Source: Sialis fuliginosa
Taxonomy: Eukaryota > Arthropoda > Insecta > Megaloptera > Sialidae
Length of the DNA stretch: 64,000 bases
NCBI GenBank assembly: GCA_961205875.1
Contig: OY540810.1
Coordinates: 20,584,001-20,648,000 of the forward strand
Direction of reading: 5' to 3'
Part shown: positions 22,396-31,533 of the stretch, piece by piece
Position numbering within the stretch: position 1 is the stretch's first letter
Layout of the letters: every line of letters begins with the position of its first letter
Made by a program: the position numbers and the translations under genes
Notes under the pieces: generated by a model
Told to the model about the DNA's origin: nothing
The model's database searches: none
What the model saw: the letters and a program-made list of their open reading frames with translations, nothing else

Positions 22396-23771
22396 TGTTT
22401 AAAGTATTTAAACTAAAACGAAATGAAACTTATCAAAAGTAAGAAACGGTTATGAATACTGTATGTAAGCTATTACCGATATAAATTTTTCAAATGTAAA
22501 CATATAAACAGTCACGAAGTACGAGAGCGCTATCGCGACAAATGAACAATGCCGTTATTATAAGAGTATTATAACATTCGGCGCTTGACCATGGGCCAAT
22601 ATCTAAGAACAAATACACGCATACGCATCACTAGCATTCATTATTACATCACTGAACGATACGGCAGTTCTCAATAATACAGTGCGTATTAATAAAACAA
22701 ATAAATGGCAATAAGTGAAATAAAAGCGTTTTATTAAACGAAAGTGCACATGTTGTGGTAATTGTGATAATCAAATTGAGTTCCTGTGATTGAATAACCT
22801 GTGTGCAAGAAATAGTAAGGCGCCCTCCAACGTGCAAGGTGCAAGCAACCACAGTAAGGTGCCCTCCAACGTGCAAGGTGCAAGCAGCCACAGTAAGGCG
22901 CCCTCCCACGTGCAAGGTGCAAGCAGCCACAGTAAGGCGCAATACAACGTGCAAGTGGCAAGCAATCATAGTACGGCGCATTCCGACGTACAAGGTATTA
23001 ATTTAAGAATCACTTGATTATCTGCTAGTATCAACTACTAGCTCAATCATTTGATCAAGAAATCACTAAAATCAGAATCACTTGATTATCTGCTAGTATC
23101 AACTACTGGCTCAATCATTTGATCAATAAATCACTGCCAGTATCAACTACTGGCCCTGTAACTGGATTCAACTCCTGGCTCAGTAACTGGATCAGTAATC
23201 GCCTGCTGGTATCAACTACGAGCTCGGTCACTTGATCAATAATCGGACTTGCTGAGAGTCATCATAGAGTCTATCTACGTGCTGAGATTCAGAATTGTAT
23301 CAGTAACTAGGAAGGTAACTTTATCATTTACTAAACATACCTAGTTTACATATGTACTTGCCCATTAGCAGTATTACCTTTGAGACGTGTAAGTTGCCTT
23401 CTCAACGTGCATAGTCTCAAACGACATGTACAACCTAATTGTTCATATTTAACGACTTGCACGGTCTCAATACAATGACGATTTATAACTTCCTTTCAGC
23501 GACTCTTTACTATATAGATATTTGATTAACACTTGCAAAATATCAATTTCAGAACCTGTTCGGTCATAAGGGAATTAAACTCCAGATGCCACGTTGGTCA
23601 AGATGAAAGGTCAAGTTTATCCTTTTGTTATTTCAAAACATTTGTTAACTGTCATCATAATTAATGTCTTATAATTCAAAATAAAGCAAAGTATACAGCA
23701 GAAACAAAATTTAGTATTCTTTCAATCCACCCGGCTTTTACCATCCTTCTTCACACACATCAACTTTAACA
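22396..23771 (+). repeat. BEL/Pao 3' LTR
   Basis: Same length and, as far as I could read, the same sequence as the left LTR at a constant offset of 4642 bp. It ends TTTAACA and is followed by the TATTT duplication at 23772-23776. The identical LTR pair is the main evidence for a young insertion. Confidence 0.92.
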
Positions 23772-23776
23772 TATTT

Positions 23777-24650
23777 CAATGATTGATTTATATTTAAAAA
23801 TCTATATAAATCATATATTATGTCATTTATAAAAAAATCGAGAAAATTGGTGTTTTATAAATATTGTACTTATGTACAAGGAGTTAAATGGGTTTTATAA
23901 AAATATATAAAAATAAATATGTGTATATATTTTTTATATTTATATACAAGTGACTGAAAATTTAAAGTTTTTTATGCAGGTAGGTAAGCAGAAATATAAA
24001 AGTATACAATTTTTTTTAAATTTTGATAACTTAAAGAACCAATTTTAGTATTTTTGCATTAGTCAATAGCTATATTTTCTACACGATTTTTTTGTCAAAT
24101 GTAAATACCTAAGAATACTTAGGCATTTATTTTTTTCATTTTCATAGCAGAAACTAATCTAATATGGTTACAACGAGACTTTCTTATACGTTATAATGTA
24201 AGTGTATAGTGAAATATCAATGAAACCTTTCTGGCGACCTGATTAGATATAAAATAATGAATGGAACAGAAATTAATAAACACATTTTTTTCTTATATAT
24301 TTAAAAAAAATAGATTGTATATTTTTATAGGAAAAAACGGCTTTAGTATAGGTACTTTCTTTTATCATATACCTACATATCTGACCATAAGTGAAAAGGA
24401 TAGCAAGTCTGCTAATTATAAATTTAATTATACATAATATTTAAAATAAAACTTTATTGAACAAACCATGCTAATCCAATCATCTCGAAATTTACGTACA
24501 GGTACACAAAAAATACAAGTAAAATGTATTTAATTAAAATTAAAACCTCATCACGGTATATCATTATCTTAATTTAAAAAACCCACATAAAAATAAATAA
24601 GCACCTTGATATATAAAACGACACACATGTACAATGAAGATACGATATTA
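23777..24650. other. A+T-rich spacer
   Basis: Very A+T-rich, with TATATA-type runs. No gene or repeat recognised. Confidence 0.55.
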
Positions 24651-24995
24651 ATTTTATGAGACAGCTTGCAACCCATCAAAGAATATTATCGAGACTTTTT
24701 ATCAAATATCTGTGTGCGCTGCTCCACCCACACCACTCGTTTTCATTTCGCCGATTCTTCCGCCGTCGGCCAACAGATGGTGCATTTGACGCACACGTCA
24801 TGAACATGGGAGATAGAGACGTGAGCCCGACTCAATATCTGAGCAGCGATAAATTTTAAGAAGCGTCAGCTGTTCAAGAACAGGTACCTTGATAAATATT
24901 GTATTTGGATCTATTGGGTATGCGGGTGACATATTTGCACAGTTGGAATGGTTACAAGTGCATTCGACTTGTGAAGGATGATTTTCAAAAGTCAC
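24651..24995. other. G+C-richer patch, possible exon or regulatory region
   Basis: The patch contains GCCGATTCTTCCGCCGTCGG, CAGATGGTG (E-box-like) and ACGCACACGTCATG. It carries a 67-residue plus-strand frame (24656-24859) and a 65-residue minus-strand frame (24798-24995), neither with a recognisable domain. The base composition suggests constraint or a different origin. I cannot say more than that it differs from its surroundings. Confidence 0.3.
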
Positions 24996-25636
24996 AAAGC
25001 TTGAAGATGATTTTTAATATAGGTACATAAATGTGCGAATTTTTATTTTTCTTAATTTAATATCTGACAATGGAACATGTCTTCACTTAACTGTTTTTTA
25101 AGTTTTTCTAAAAAAATATACTATACGAGTATAATATGAAATATTGGAGAAAAATATCTACTGTATAAAATTTATTTTTATGATATTTTTCAGTTTTTAT
25201 TTTCCTTCACAGTGCGTATATAAACATGATAAAAAATATTGCCGTCAATTATAAGCTTGTTGTTAATATGTTTAAGTTGAAAATAAATACTTCAGTCATT
25301 TTTCAAGTTATTTTTATACTATTTTCACTCGCGCATATGTGTGTTCCTGAAAAATATATTTGAGTTTATAAGTAATGACAATTTTGTTGCATTTAATTAT
25401 TTTTATTTTAGACAAGTAAAGATAAAAGATTCATAACACACTACTTAAAACCATTATATTAAAATAATTTGGTCTAAATAATAGCGCTTTTTGAAAAAAA
25501 TATATCTCGACCGATTTTTTCAAATTTTGTGAGCAGAGCAATTAGTGGTATCATTAAGTAGATCACTCATTATTAATTAAAGTATTGTATCTTTATCGAT
25601 GTGTAGAAGAGATATAGGCAGCTAATAGTGATGCAG

Positions 25637-25765
25637 GTTACGCATTATGCCATATATTAGAGAGTAGAAAAAGAGGGAATGTGTTTTTCGGTTCGTTTAT
25701 GGCCACGTTTCACAGCATTCTCGTTTTTTCAAAACTTACTCCCTCTCTATTATGTCATATAATAC
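25637..25765. repeat. Small inverted repeat interrupted at its right edge by the Gypsy element
   Basis: TTACGCATTATGCCATATAT followed by TAGAGAG and AGAGGGAATGTG pairs with the complement of ACTCCCTCTCTATTATGTCA and the ATAATACGTAGGTA that is formed by 25760-25765 and 29054 onward. It looks like a MITE of roughly 135 bp into whose right terminus the Gypsy element inserted. The target duplication ATAC belongs to it. Confidence 0.5.
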
Positions 25766-26101
25766 TGTTGTGAACCGCACGCGTTGTATAGCCACGCGCT
25801 TGGATTATTGGCAAGTCATTTCCACAATGACAATTTGTTTCCCAAGCGCGTGTAAAAACGAATACTTTGCATAAATGTCGGCTATATAACGGTGCATGAA
25901 AATATGACAAATCAGTGATCTTGGAAGGAATTATTGATCTACGTCTGTATATTTTAATCAAATAAAGTAAGGGTATTTAAAATTAAATTTGTTATATCTA
26001 TTTTTGCACCTTTCTACATCATCAAGCTCCCTGGCCAACGTAGACACCGTAACTCACACCAGAGTATTAAGTTGTTGATTTTAGGCAACTAGGTCGCAAC
26101 A
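25766..26101 (+). repeat. Gypsy 5' LTR
   Basis: Starts TGTTGTGAACC and ends GTCGCAACA. It contains TATATAA at 25883-25889 and AATAAA at 25961-25966, giving a U3-R-U5 layout with a short R. The offset to the right LTR is 2948 bp throughout and I found no mismatch. Confidence 0.93.
25883..25966 (+). promoter_or_regulatory. Gypsy LTR TATA box and polyadenylation signal
   Basis: TATATAA and AATAAA are about 75 bp apart in the left LTR, and the same pair is in the right LTR. The spacing is consistent with transcription starting between them and ending just after the second. Confidence 0.6.
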
Positions 26102-26108
26102 AAATATT

Positions 26109-26120
26109 TTGGTGTCAGGT
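26109..26120 (+). promoter_or_regulatory. Gypsy primer-binding site, tRNA-Leu-like
   Basis: TGGTGTCAGG starts a few bases after the LTR end. From memory it complements the CCA-ended acceptor of insect tRNA-Leu (TCCTGACACCA) over its first ten bases. The tRNA assignment is tentative. Confidence 0.5.
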
Positions 26121-26266
26121 GAAAAGGGTTTGTGAATCAAACTCAAGTGCAAGTAGAGAAAAGCAAGTTTTTTTTTTGAAGACTCCGAAGAAAGAAGAAT
26201 CCTGTCAAAGAAGACAGAAGTGCACAAGTAAGTGTAATCCCAAATCACTCCTTATTATCATACCCC

Positions 26267-28510
26267 ATGGTGATAAGTACCCGGAACACTCCGAGAGAAA
26301 GCCTGCCTGGTGACCAGCCTGAAGAATCTAACCAGTCTGAGGAACCTGCAGAGATAGAAGAAAACAACATGAGTAAAATAAGCCTGGAACTAGCCAGCAG
26401 AATTATTCCTGAATTTGATGGGACGACCGACGAACTCAACAGATTTGTAAGTGCTTGCGACGTCTGTTTCAATGGAATTGAGACAGAACTAGCACCTATT
26501 TTATTTGAAATTGTAAGAGGCAAATTAAAAAAAGAAGCATATAGTTCAATACAACATCGACAAATTGCTGGTTGGACCGAATTGAAATCTCATCTACAAT
26601 CTCATTTTGTGGATCGGAGAAATTTAACCCATCTACAATCCGAATTCGTCAACACGCGGCAAGGAAGAAACGAAAGCGTCTCTCAGTATGTTCAGCGCCT
26701 AGAAAAGACAGTCAACGCCTTAAGAAACATTTCCACAGCCGGAAAATCGGGCACGAGTGTGACTGCAATTAATGACTTAATTGCGTCACAGGCACTAAAC
26801 GTTTTTTTAGAGGGTCTTCAACAACCTCTAAAATTAATGGTAAAGGCTCGAGGACACAACTCTATCGATGAAGCGATTTCAACAGCCCTAGCCGAGGAGG
26901 ATTCAGTTAAGAGAGATCAGAGACCGCAGCAAGAATCACGTTTTAACTATAGCGCTTCAAAATCCGTTCGTTTTGCTCGAAACGTACGATGCAGTTATTG
27001 TCATAATTTTGGGCACTATGAGAGAGAATGCAGAAAGAAAAGAAGAGAAGTACGAGTTCCAAAAAATTATCCTGCAACGAGTACAACCAAGGTGAAGGAT
27101 CTAAAATGTTACACAATTGCACATAAAGAAGACTACGACAGAGTTGAAATAAAAATGAGAGAGATGGAAACAGGGACAGCATTATTGTTCTTAGATTCAG
27201 GTGCCGACGTCAGCATTATGAAAATTTCTGACCTCGACAACAATACAGAGCTATGCACGAAAGAAAATTTAATCTTGAAAGGGATAGCCAAGGAAAAAAT
27301 CAAGACACTAGGACGATTTTACGCCCACATGAAAATCGGAGATACAGAACTCATACATCCTTTCTATGTAGTGAGTCATGATTTTCCACTCGCGTGTCAA
27401 GGCATATTAGGGCGAGATTTTTTCAATAAATATGGTGTGGTTATCAACTACAAGAAACATGTATTGGAAGTCGAAAGTGAAGACATCAAATTACGATTAC
27501 CAGAACGTGCATTGCCCCCGAAAAGCGAAGTGCTGGTATCAGCATTCACGAGTTCTACATGTGAAGGTGTGTGTGAAACACGAGAACTCACACAAGATGT
27601 ATTTGTCGGCAGATGTAACAGAAACGCCCTAATGAAGAAATCCCTTACTACGGAAAAATGTAATAAGGAAGTAGAAGCCGCATTATTAGAAATATGCGAA
27701 GAATACAACGATATTTTTGTTCTGGAAGAAGATTCGCCGAGTTTTGCGGAGAATGTGACACACACAATAACACTCAAGGATGGAGCGTCATTTTTAAACG
27801 TCAACCCTTATCGGATACCAGAGGCCCATAAGGACGAAATGAACAAGCAATTAAAGGATACGCAGAAACAATCAGGGAAGCCGGATACAAATACAGACGT
27901 ACTCAGCAGAAGGTACATGCTAGATACAGAAAAATTTAATTGTCAGCACGAATCAGCTGATCAAGCAACCTGTAATGTTATTGCAGAAGTGAGAGGTTCT
28001 CTAAAAGAAAGAGATAGCAAGGCGGTCGCGTGCTGTGTGTCGCGCGACGTATCAGATTTCAAAATATGCAGTAAGGTCGTACAAAAACTGCAGAATCAGG
28101 ATGTTGGTTCCGTATGTACAGTAAGCAAAGGCGGCAAGAATATATTTTATTTGATATCCAGGAAGAAGAAAACGGATATGGGACAGCCGCAGATACTGCT
28201 TAAATGTTTTCAAGTGTTAAGAGAACTCGTAACAAGGAATAAAATAAACAAATTATGTATGTCTAAACCAAATCTATTAGACAATAATTTAAATTGGCAC
28301 GAAATAAAGAAAATGTTGTGCTACGTATTTAAGGAAACAGAAGTGAATTTACTCATTCATGATGACGAACACTTCAGAAATTCTTTCGAAGGAACTCAAG
28401 GACCAGCGCCGATACCAAGGATATGGAAATGGACGGTCGGGACTATGCTACGTGCGACGAAACAATCCGCACCAATACAACTAAATCCCTGCCAAGTTTT
28501 GGAGGCTTAG
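26267..28510 (+). CDS. Gypsy gag-protease open frame with partial pol
   Basis: A 747-residue frame within the Gypsy element. Residues about 30-230 look like a retrotransposon gag (capsid-like) domain, with IIPEFDGTTDELNRFVSACD near its start and conserved Q-x-x-V-x-x-Y-V-Q-R-L phrasing. A single CCHC zinc knuckle, C-S-Y-C-x4-H-x4-C, sits at residues 242-255. The aspartic protease follows, with LDSGADVS at about 309-316 and ILGRDFF near 380. The remaining part has Gypsy pol character but the full RT, RNase H and integrase set is not visible. The start chosen is the first ATG of the frame. Product would act in particle assembly and maturation; as part of an incomplete element it is a fossil copy. 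Confidence 0.85.
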   Translation: MVISTRNTPRESLPGDQPEESNQSEEPAEIEENNMSKISLELASRIIPEFDGTTDELNRFVSACDVCFNGIETELAPILFEIVRGKLKKEAYSSIQHRQIAGWTELKSHLQSHFVDRRNLTHLQSEFVNTRQGRNESVSQYVQRLEKTVNALRNISTAGKSGTSVTAINDLIASQALNVFLEGLQQPLKLMVKARGHNSIDEAISTALAEEDSVKRDQRPQQESRFNYSASKSVRFARNVRCSYCHNFGHYERECRKKRREVRVPKNYPATSTTKVKDLKCYTIAHKEDYDRVEIKMREMETGTALLFLDSGADVSIMKISDLDNNTELCTKENLILKGIAKEKIKTLGRFYAHMKIGDTELIHPFYVVSHDFPLACQGILGRDFFNKYGVVINYKKHVLEVESEDIKLRLPERALPPKSEVLVSAFTSSTCEGVCETRELTQDVFVGRCNRNALMKKSLTTEKCNKEVEAALLEICEEYNDIFVLEEDSPSFAENVTHTITLKDGASFLNVNPYRIPEAHKDEMNKQLKDTQKQSGKPDTNTDVLSRRYMLDTEKFNCQHESADQATCNVIAEVRGSLKERDSKAVACCVSRDVSDFKICSKVVQKLQNQDVGSVCTVSKGGKNIFYLISRKKKTDMGQPQILLKCFQVLRELVTRNKINKLCMSKPNLLDNNLNWHEIKKMLCYVFKETEVNLLIHDDEHFRNSFEGTQGPAPIPRIWKWTVGTMLRATKQSAPIQLNPCQVLEA

Positions 28511-28700
28511 GAACCAGTTCAACATCGGTCGCAAATCCATGAAGCCTTGCATATTTATCTGAATAATTACATTTTATTATATTATTTTTGTATATGTTAC
28601 AGATATTATGACGACCTGGAGAACTGATTTGTCTTAATCGCCTTACCTCACTTAAATCAATTTTCGTTTTTTTTGCATCATTGGGGACAATGACAAATTT

Positions 28701-28713
28701 AAGGGGGGAGGTA
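28701..28713 (+). promoter_or_regulatory. Gypsy polypurine tract
   Basis: AAGGGGGGAGGTA directly precedes the right LTR, the expected plus-strand primer. It looks intact. Confidence 0.8.
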
Positions 28714-29049
28714 TGTTGTGAACCGCACGCGTTGTATAGCCACGCGCTTGGATTATTGGCAAGTCATTTCCACAATGACAATTTGTTTCCCAAGCGCGTG
28801 TAAAAACGAATACTTTGCATAAATGTCGGCTATATAACGGTGCATGAAAATATGACAAATCAGTGATCTTGGAAGGAATTATTGATCTACGTCTGTATAT
28901 TTTAATCAAATAAAGTAAGGGTATTTAAAATTAAATTTGTTATATCTATTTTTGCACCTTTCTACATCATCAAGCTCCCTGGCCAACGTAGACACCGTAA
29001 CTCACACCAGAGTATTAAGTTGTTGATTTTAGGCAACTAGGTCGCAACA
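28714..29049 (+). repeat. Gypsy 3' LTR
   Basis: Copy of the left LTR with no difference found by eye, followed by the ATAC duplication. The 85-residue minus-strand frame across it has an almost identical partner across the left LTR; both are repeat products, not genes. Confidence 0.93.
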
Positions 29050-29053
29050 ATAC

Positions 29054-29945
29054 GTAGGTATTCTCCATCATTACTTGGTATATCGTTTCCACAGATCGAA
29101 AAAGTGTTATTCTTAATAAAAGATTTGTGTAGTTGATCAAATTAATAACTAAGGCCTATTTTATGTAGAAAAAGTAAAATGTCCTTTTTGACTTTTGAAC
29201 TAAATTTATTTTAACCGTGAATGAAAATAGAGGCATTAATGAATATCTGTCTATAAAAAGGAAAGTCCTGAGTGACGGACTCATCAACGTCCAACTCTAA
29301 CCTAACTTACGATGAAGGGATTTTTTGAAATTCAAATCCTAAAATGAGTTTTCAAGGAACAATTATTCTATTAAAAAAGTGCCATTTTCTCGAATTTTGG
29401 TGTGTGAACACAACTATGTAGTAATTCCTTTTTCTAAAAAAAATATTTGACTTGTCAAATTTACCCCTTCTTGTAAAAATTTCCCCTTGAAAATGGGATT
29501 TTTACAAAAAGACAGCTAAGAATTAAGGATTAAATTTCAGCCTTTAGGATTACAATTAGGTAAAAATGCTTAAAAGTAATCTTGTAGAACGTTTTTTTCT
29601 GAACAATTTGCTTTTAGCTTCATGTTGATAGGATTAATATATGTTGAGATGTTCCAGTTTCCACAAACCCTTCAAAAAACAAAAAATGTTGCGAGCTGTA
29701 GAACAAATATGGCCAACACGCGAAAACAATAAAATTAAAATAATGGTCGTTCCGAACTACCATGTTCGGGTAATAACGTACAAAAAAAATCATTTTTTGG
29801 AATGGTCGAGCAACCAGTGTTAGATCACTTCATATGGATTGCCCCCTTATGGATTGTGTTAGATTTTATAAATTGTTCATTAAATCGATTACAAGTTACA
29901 ACGCATTTAAGGTCCTATAAAATGATATTTGTAAATGTGAATATT
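29054..29945. other. Spacer with old repeat phrases
   Basis: GGAAAGTCCTGAGTGACGGA and CATCAACGTCC near 29260-29290 resemble a phrase common in insect interspersed repeats. The frame at 29641-29823 shows no domain. No gene recognised. Confidence 0.45.
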
Positions 29946-29949
29946 GGCT

Positions 29950-30066
29950 TTTGGGTATAAACCGCGTCGATTTAATCGTACTATTGGCCAACGTTTCGAT
30001 GATATTCACTACAATGTGCGATGAACCGTTGGCCGATAGAACGACAAAATCGACGCGGCTTATTTC
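29950..30066. repeat. Inverted pair of the ~65-bp GACGCGGCTTA motif
   Basis: An inverted copy (left part, ACCGCGTCGATTTAATCG then GGCCAACGTTTCG) faces a direct copy (right part, GAACCGTTGGCCGATAGAAC then GACGCGGCTTA). The same motif is on the minus strand at 10.66-10.74 kb. The arrangement makes a roughly 115-bp hairpin. The short plus-strand frame over it (29951-30142) is not convincing as a gene. It may be a fragment of a Penelope-like or retrozyme-like repeat. Confidence 0.55.
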
Positions 30067-31533
30067 TCAGACCGATCCTGGCAACAAGTGCACTTCAGAA
30101 ACTTTACACTTTACTGGCACTGATTGCGGATGTTGCAGCTAAGTAAGTTCGTTAATTAGGTTAGTGTGTTGGTTACATGCTGCCCGTCACTGCTGGAAAT
30201 CTTTAGCAAAGTTATAACGACTTTATCGCATACTTTTTATTGTTATTATTTGCAAGGTTATTTGCGATCCTTTTTATGAAACCCGCCGATGTTGTTGTAA
30301 TTTTGTGCATCGAGTTTCAACATGATGTGCAAAGTTTACTAATGCAATAATTCATTCTGTAGTTTATACATTACCGTATTGTTTTATAAGTTTTGAGATG
30401 AAAATGTGTTATATAAGAAAATTCAATCTTAATATTGTTTCTTTAATTTAGTGTTCTACGTTTCATATAGTTTAATTATAGACTCAGTTAATAATAATAA
30501 AACGATACCAACAAAACACTTGTAAAAATATCGGTATGGAGAACCATATACATGACTTCCATGTTATTTAATATCTTTTAAAATAGTTTTTAATATATGA
30601 AAAATTACAACGTAATCACTGAAACAAACATTTTTTCCAAAAATAATTCAGATCGGTGCATTTTTACAGTAGTTATCGTGAACGAAAGAAAATTCTACAT
30701 CTGCACAGACACACAGAAACATGCACAGCTGCCATGCGGAAATTAAGTTTTGAAGTTAGTACATTCAGAATCTGTCATTATCTCGGACACGATTTATCGA
30801 CGGTATTACAATAATTTAATTTCTTTCAGAACATGCAAGTAAATGAGCCAAATCCTTTAATAACAAAAAGTTTAGCCATGAAAAGTAATAAAATCTAAAA
30901 TAGGACCAAGATGTAAGTTAAAGGTTACTCTTGCCATAATTTCAGGGCAATATCCACGTCCTTCTGTCATGTATGTGAAACTGACTGTATTTGTAAACAA
31001 AAAGCAAAAAAAACAAACAAAAAAACAATTGATAAGAGTAAAAACAGCATTAGTATTATCGTCCACTTTTCATCTGTACTCTTCACTAACTTAAGTTATT
31101 TGTGTACGTTTTTACATAATTTGCAGTGAAGTGTTTGTTTTTGTAATTTTATGCATCTAGTTTTAGCACTTCGTTCCTAAAGTTCGTTACGCTCTCGCAG
31201 TTGAGTTACAGTGCCAAACTTGTTTATTTTATATAAGTTATTTGTCTACTGTAGTGGTAAATAGGTTTTCTTGAAATTCAGGTCAAACAAGAAAATATAG
31301 ACGAGATTTATAGCTGCTGGTTTTATTAAAATTTAACAAAGAAAATTACTAAATGTTTTTCATATTTTATAGCATAATACTATATGTCTATAAAAGGTTG
31401 CAAATTCAAGTGTTGTGAACTCATATGAAGTATATTTGGATATTTTATGTGTTGTAAATAAAATACCGCACAAAGGGACACTATGCAATATACGACATTA
31501 TGTCGACACGAATATGAAACGTAAAAATATTTT
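30067..31533. other. Non-coding spacer
   Basis: Mixed A+T-rich sequence. I saw no long inverted repeat, no repeat partner in the window and no frame with a recognisable domain. The minus-strand frame at 30872-31066 is rich in Phe and Cys by composition only. Confidence 0.5.

Larger units (their letters stand above)
17754..23771 (+). mobile_element. BEL/Pao LTR retrotransposon, broken interior, very young
   Basis: Two 1376-bp LTRs (17754-19129, 22396-23771) begin TG and end CA and are flanked by the 5-bp duplication TATTT (17749-17753, 23772-23776). A primer-binding-like site follows the left LTR and a purine tract precedes the right one, giving plus orientation. Short stretches in the 3.3-kb interior resemble BEL/Pao gag, protease and integrase in the expected order, which supports the family. 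The interior is fossil: many breaks and no long frame. I found no difference between the LTRs, so the insertion should be recent; it was most likely moved in trans by proteins of an intact relative. Confidence 0.9.
25766..29049 (+). mobile_element. Compact Gypsy-like LTR retrotransposon, very young
   Basis: Two 336-bp LTRs (25766-26101, 28714-29049) begin TG and end CA, flanked by ATAC (25762-25765, 29050-29053), a 4-bp duplication usual for Gypsy. A primer site follows the left LTR and a G-rich purine tract precedes the right LTR. The interior holds one long frame with gag, a CCHC knuckle and an aspartic protease. At 3.3 kb it is well under the size of complete Gypsy elements and does not carry a full pol; treat it as a broken, non-autonomous copy. 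The LTRs read as identical, so insertion is recent and probably depended on a complete relative. Confidence 0.92.
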
